Source: Saccharothrix sp. S26
Lineage (GTDB): Bacteria; Actinomycetota; Actinomycetes; Mycobacteriales; Pseudonocardiaceae
Direction: 5' to 3'
Length of the DNA stretch: 64,000 nt
Assembly (NCBI RefSeq): GCF_021390395.1
Contig: NZ_JAJUWT010000002.1
Coordinates: forward strand, 414,134-478,133
Shown: positions 63,657 to 64,000 of the stretch, one piece after another
Position numbering within the stretch: position 1 is the first letter of the stretch
Layout of the letters: each line of letters starts with the position of its first letter
Made by a program: the position numbers and the translations under genes
The notes under the pieces: model-generated
Told to the model about the DNA's origin: nothing
Database searches by the model: none
The model's input: only the letters and a program-made list of their open reading frames with translations

Positions 63657-64000
63657 TCTCCATGTCAGCACGGAACGGGCCGGGAACACCGGAACGGAGT
63701 GCGGCAGGTCACGAACCAAGCTCCCGCTAACGTGGTAGAGTGGGTGACCTCGGAACGGAAGACCCAGTCCAGGCTCGTCTGAGCCGTTGCGACCGGGGCG
63801 TCTGGTTTCCACTACAAGCTTTAGCTGAATCACAAGCCTCGGATCGAGCCGCGCGAGCGGTGCGTGATGATGTGCGCGTGTTCTTTGAGAACTCAACAGC
63901 GTGCCGAATAGCCAGTAAATTTATGAACCTCGTCAAGAGGTTTCCTTTGAGATTGTTACTGGACAACTGACATTACTTGTCAGTGTTGTTCGGAGCGATC
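63657..64000 (+). promoter_or_regulatory. rRNA operon leader (16S gene just beyond the window)
   Basis: TGTTCTTTGAGAACTCAACA at 63879-63898 is the boxA/boxC-like antitermination block found before actinobacterial 16S genes. AT content rises as in rrn leaders. Near the edge ACTGACA-5-TGTCAGT (63966-63984) is a perfect 7-bp stem, possibly part of the precursor processing structure. The conserved 16S 5' sequence itself does not appear by 64000. Open frames in this stretch are not gene-like. Confidence 0.75.

Noticed and set aside
63740..63970. Small proteins near the right end
   Set aside because: The region is an rRNA leader with boxA; sequences are not protein-like.
63880..64000. Start of the 16S rRNA gene
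   Set aside because: The conserved GAGTTTGATC block is not reached by position 64000, so only the leader is annotated.

Overview
The window comes from a high-GC (roughly 70% or more by eye) Gram-positive actinomycete. Gene content points to the Pseudonocardiales (a Saccharothrix, Lentzea or Actinosynnema-like organism): a mycothiol-dependent maleylpyruvate-isomerase-type enzyme, frequent GTG starts, many GTGA/ATGA stop-start overlaps, a DUF1844 gene beside infC, and a complete linear arg operon ending in argH. The genus is inference; no rRNA gene lies inside the window to test it.

Layout. 1-10 kb: tail of a LysR regulator, a secreted S1 protease, an ADP-ribosylglycohydrolase, an ArsR/SRPBCC pair, an aminotransferase, a DesK/DesR-like two-component system followed by two paralogous membrane-anchored small proteins, RNase HI, a methyltransferase and a macrodomain protein. 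10-13.4 kb: an accessory patch. It holds a secreted tendamistat-like protein, a broken second copy of an MBL-hydrolase 3' end, an AT-richer islet with a 61-aa protein and a PD-(D/E)XK-like protein, then the intact MBL hydrolase. 13.4-20 kb: acyltransferase, mycothiol-type enzyme, uvrA, a repeat-rich gene desert, an SRPBCC protein. 19.7-28 kb: TetR/FAD-monooxygenase pair with a clear double operator, then two divergent operons (gntP-type permease, N-acyl-D-amino-acid deacylase and D-serine dehydratase-like enzyme against a KDG-type sugar kinase, IclR and RidA) that read as one D-amino-acid catabolic locus. 28-33 kb: a STAND/TPR regulator, a membrane protein and a secreted S8 protease-lectin fusion.

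33-45 kb is the translation cluster infC-rpmI-rplT-trmH ... pheS-pheT. It is split by about 5.8 kb holding a repeat-rich spacer, a 932-aa TPR protein translationally coupled to an HSP90 homologue, and a frameshifted TIR-domain pseudogene. 45-50 kb: an AlkD-like repair protein, soluble transhydrogenase (sthA), a HAD phosphatase, a P450. 50.7-59.3 kb: argCJBDFR, a degenerate ArgG-like gene and argH, all stop/start overlapped, then a 3-methyladenine glycosylase. The argC promoter looks leaderless with an overlapping ArgR-type site. 59-63.4 kb: a four-EF-hand protein, a hypothetical protein, a membrane protein and tyrS. The last 0.5 kb is an rRNA operon promoter and leader (CRP-type palindrome, promoter, boxA); the 16S gene should start just past the window.

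The most unusual items are the pseudo-enzyme ArgG kept inside the arg operon, the HSP90-TPR module with TIR remnant inside the translation cluster, the PD-(D/E)XK plus small-protein islet, and the twin small membrane proteins with matching Cys spacing.
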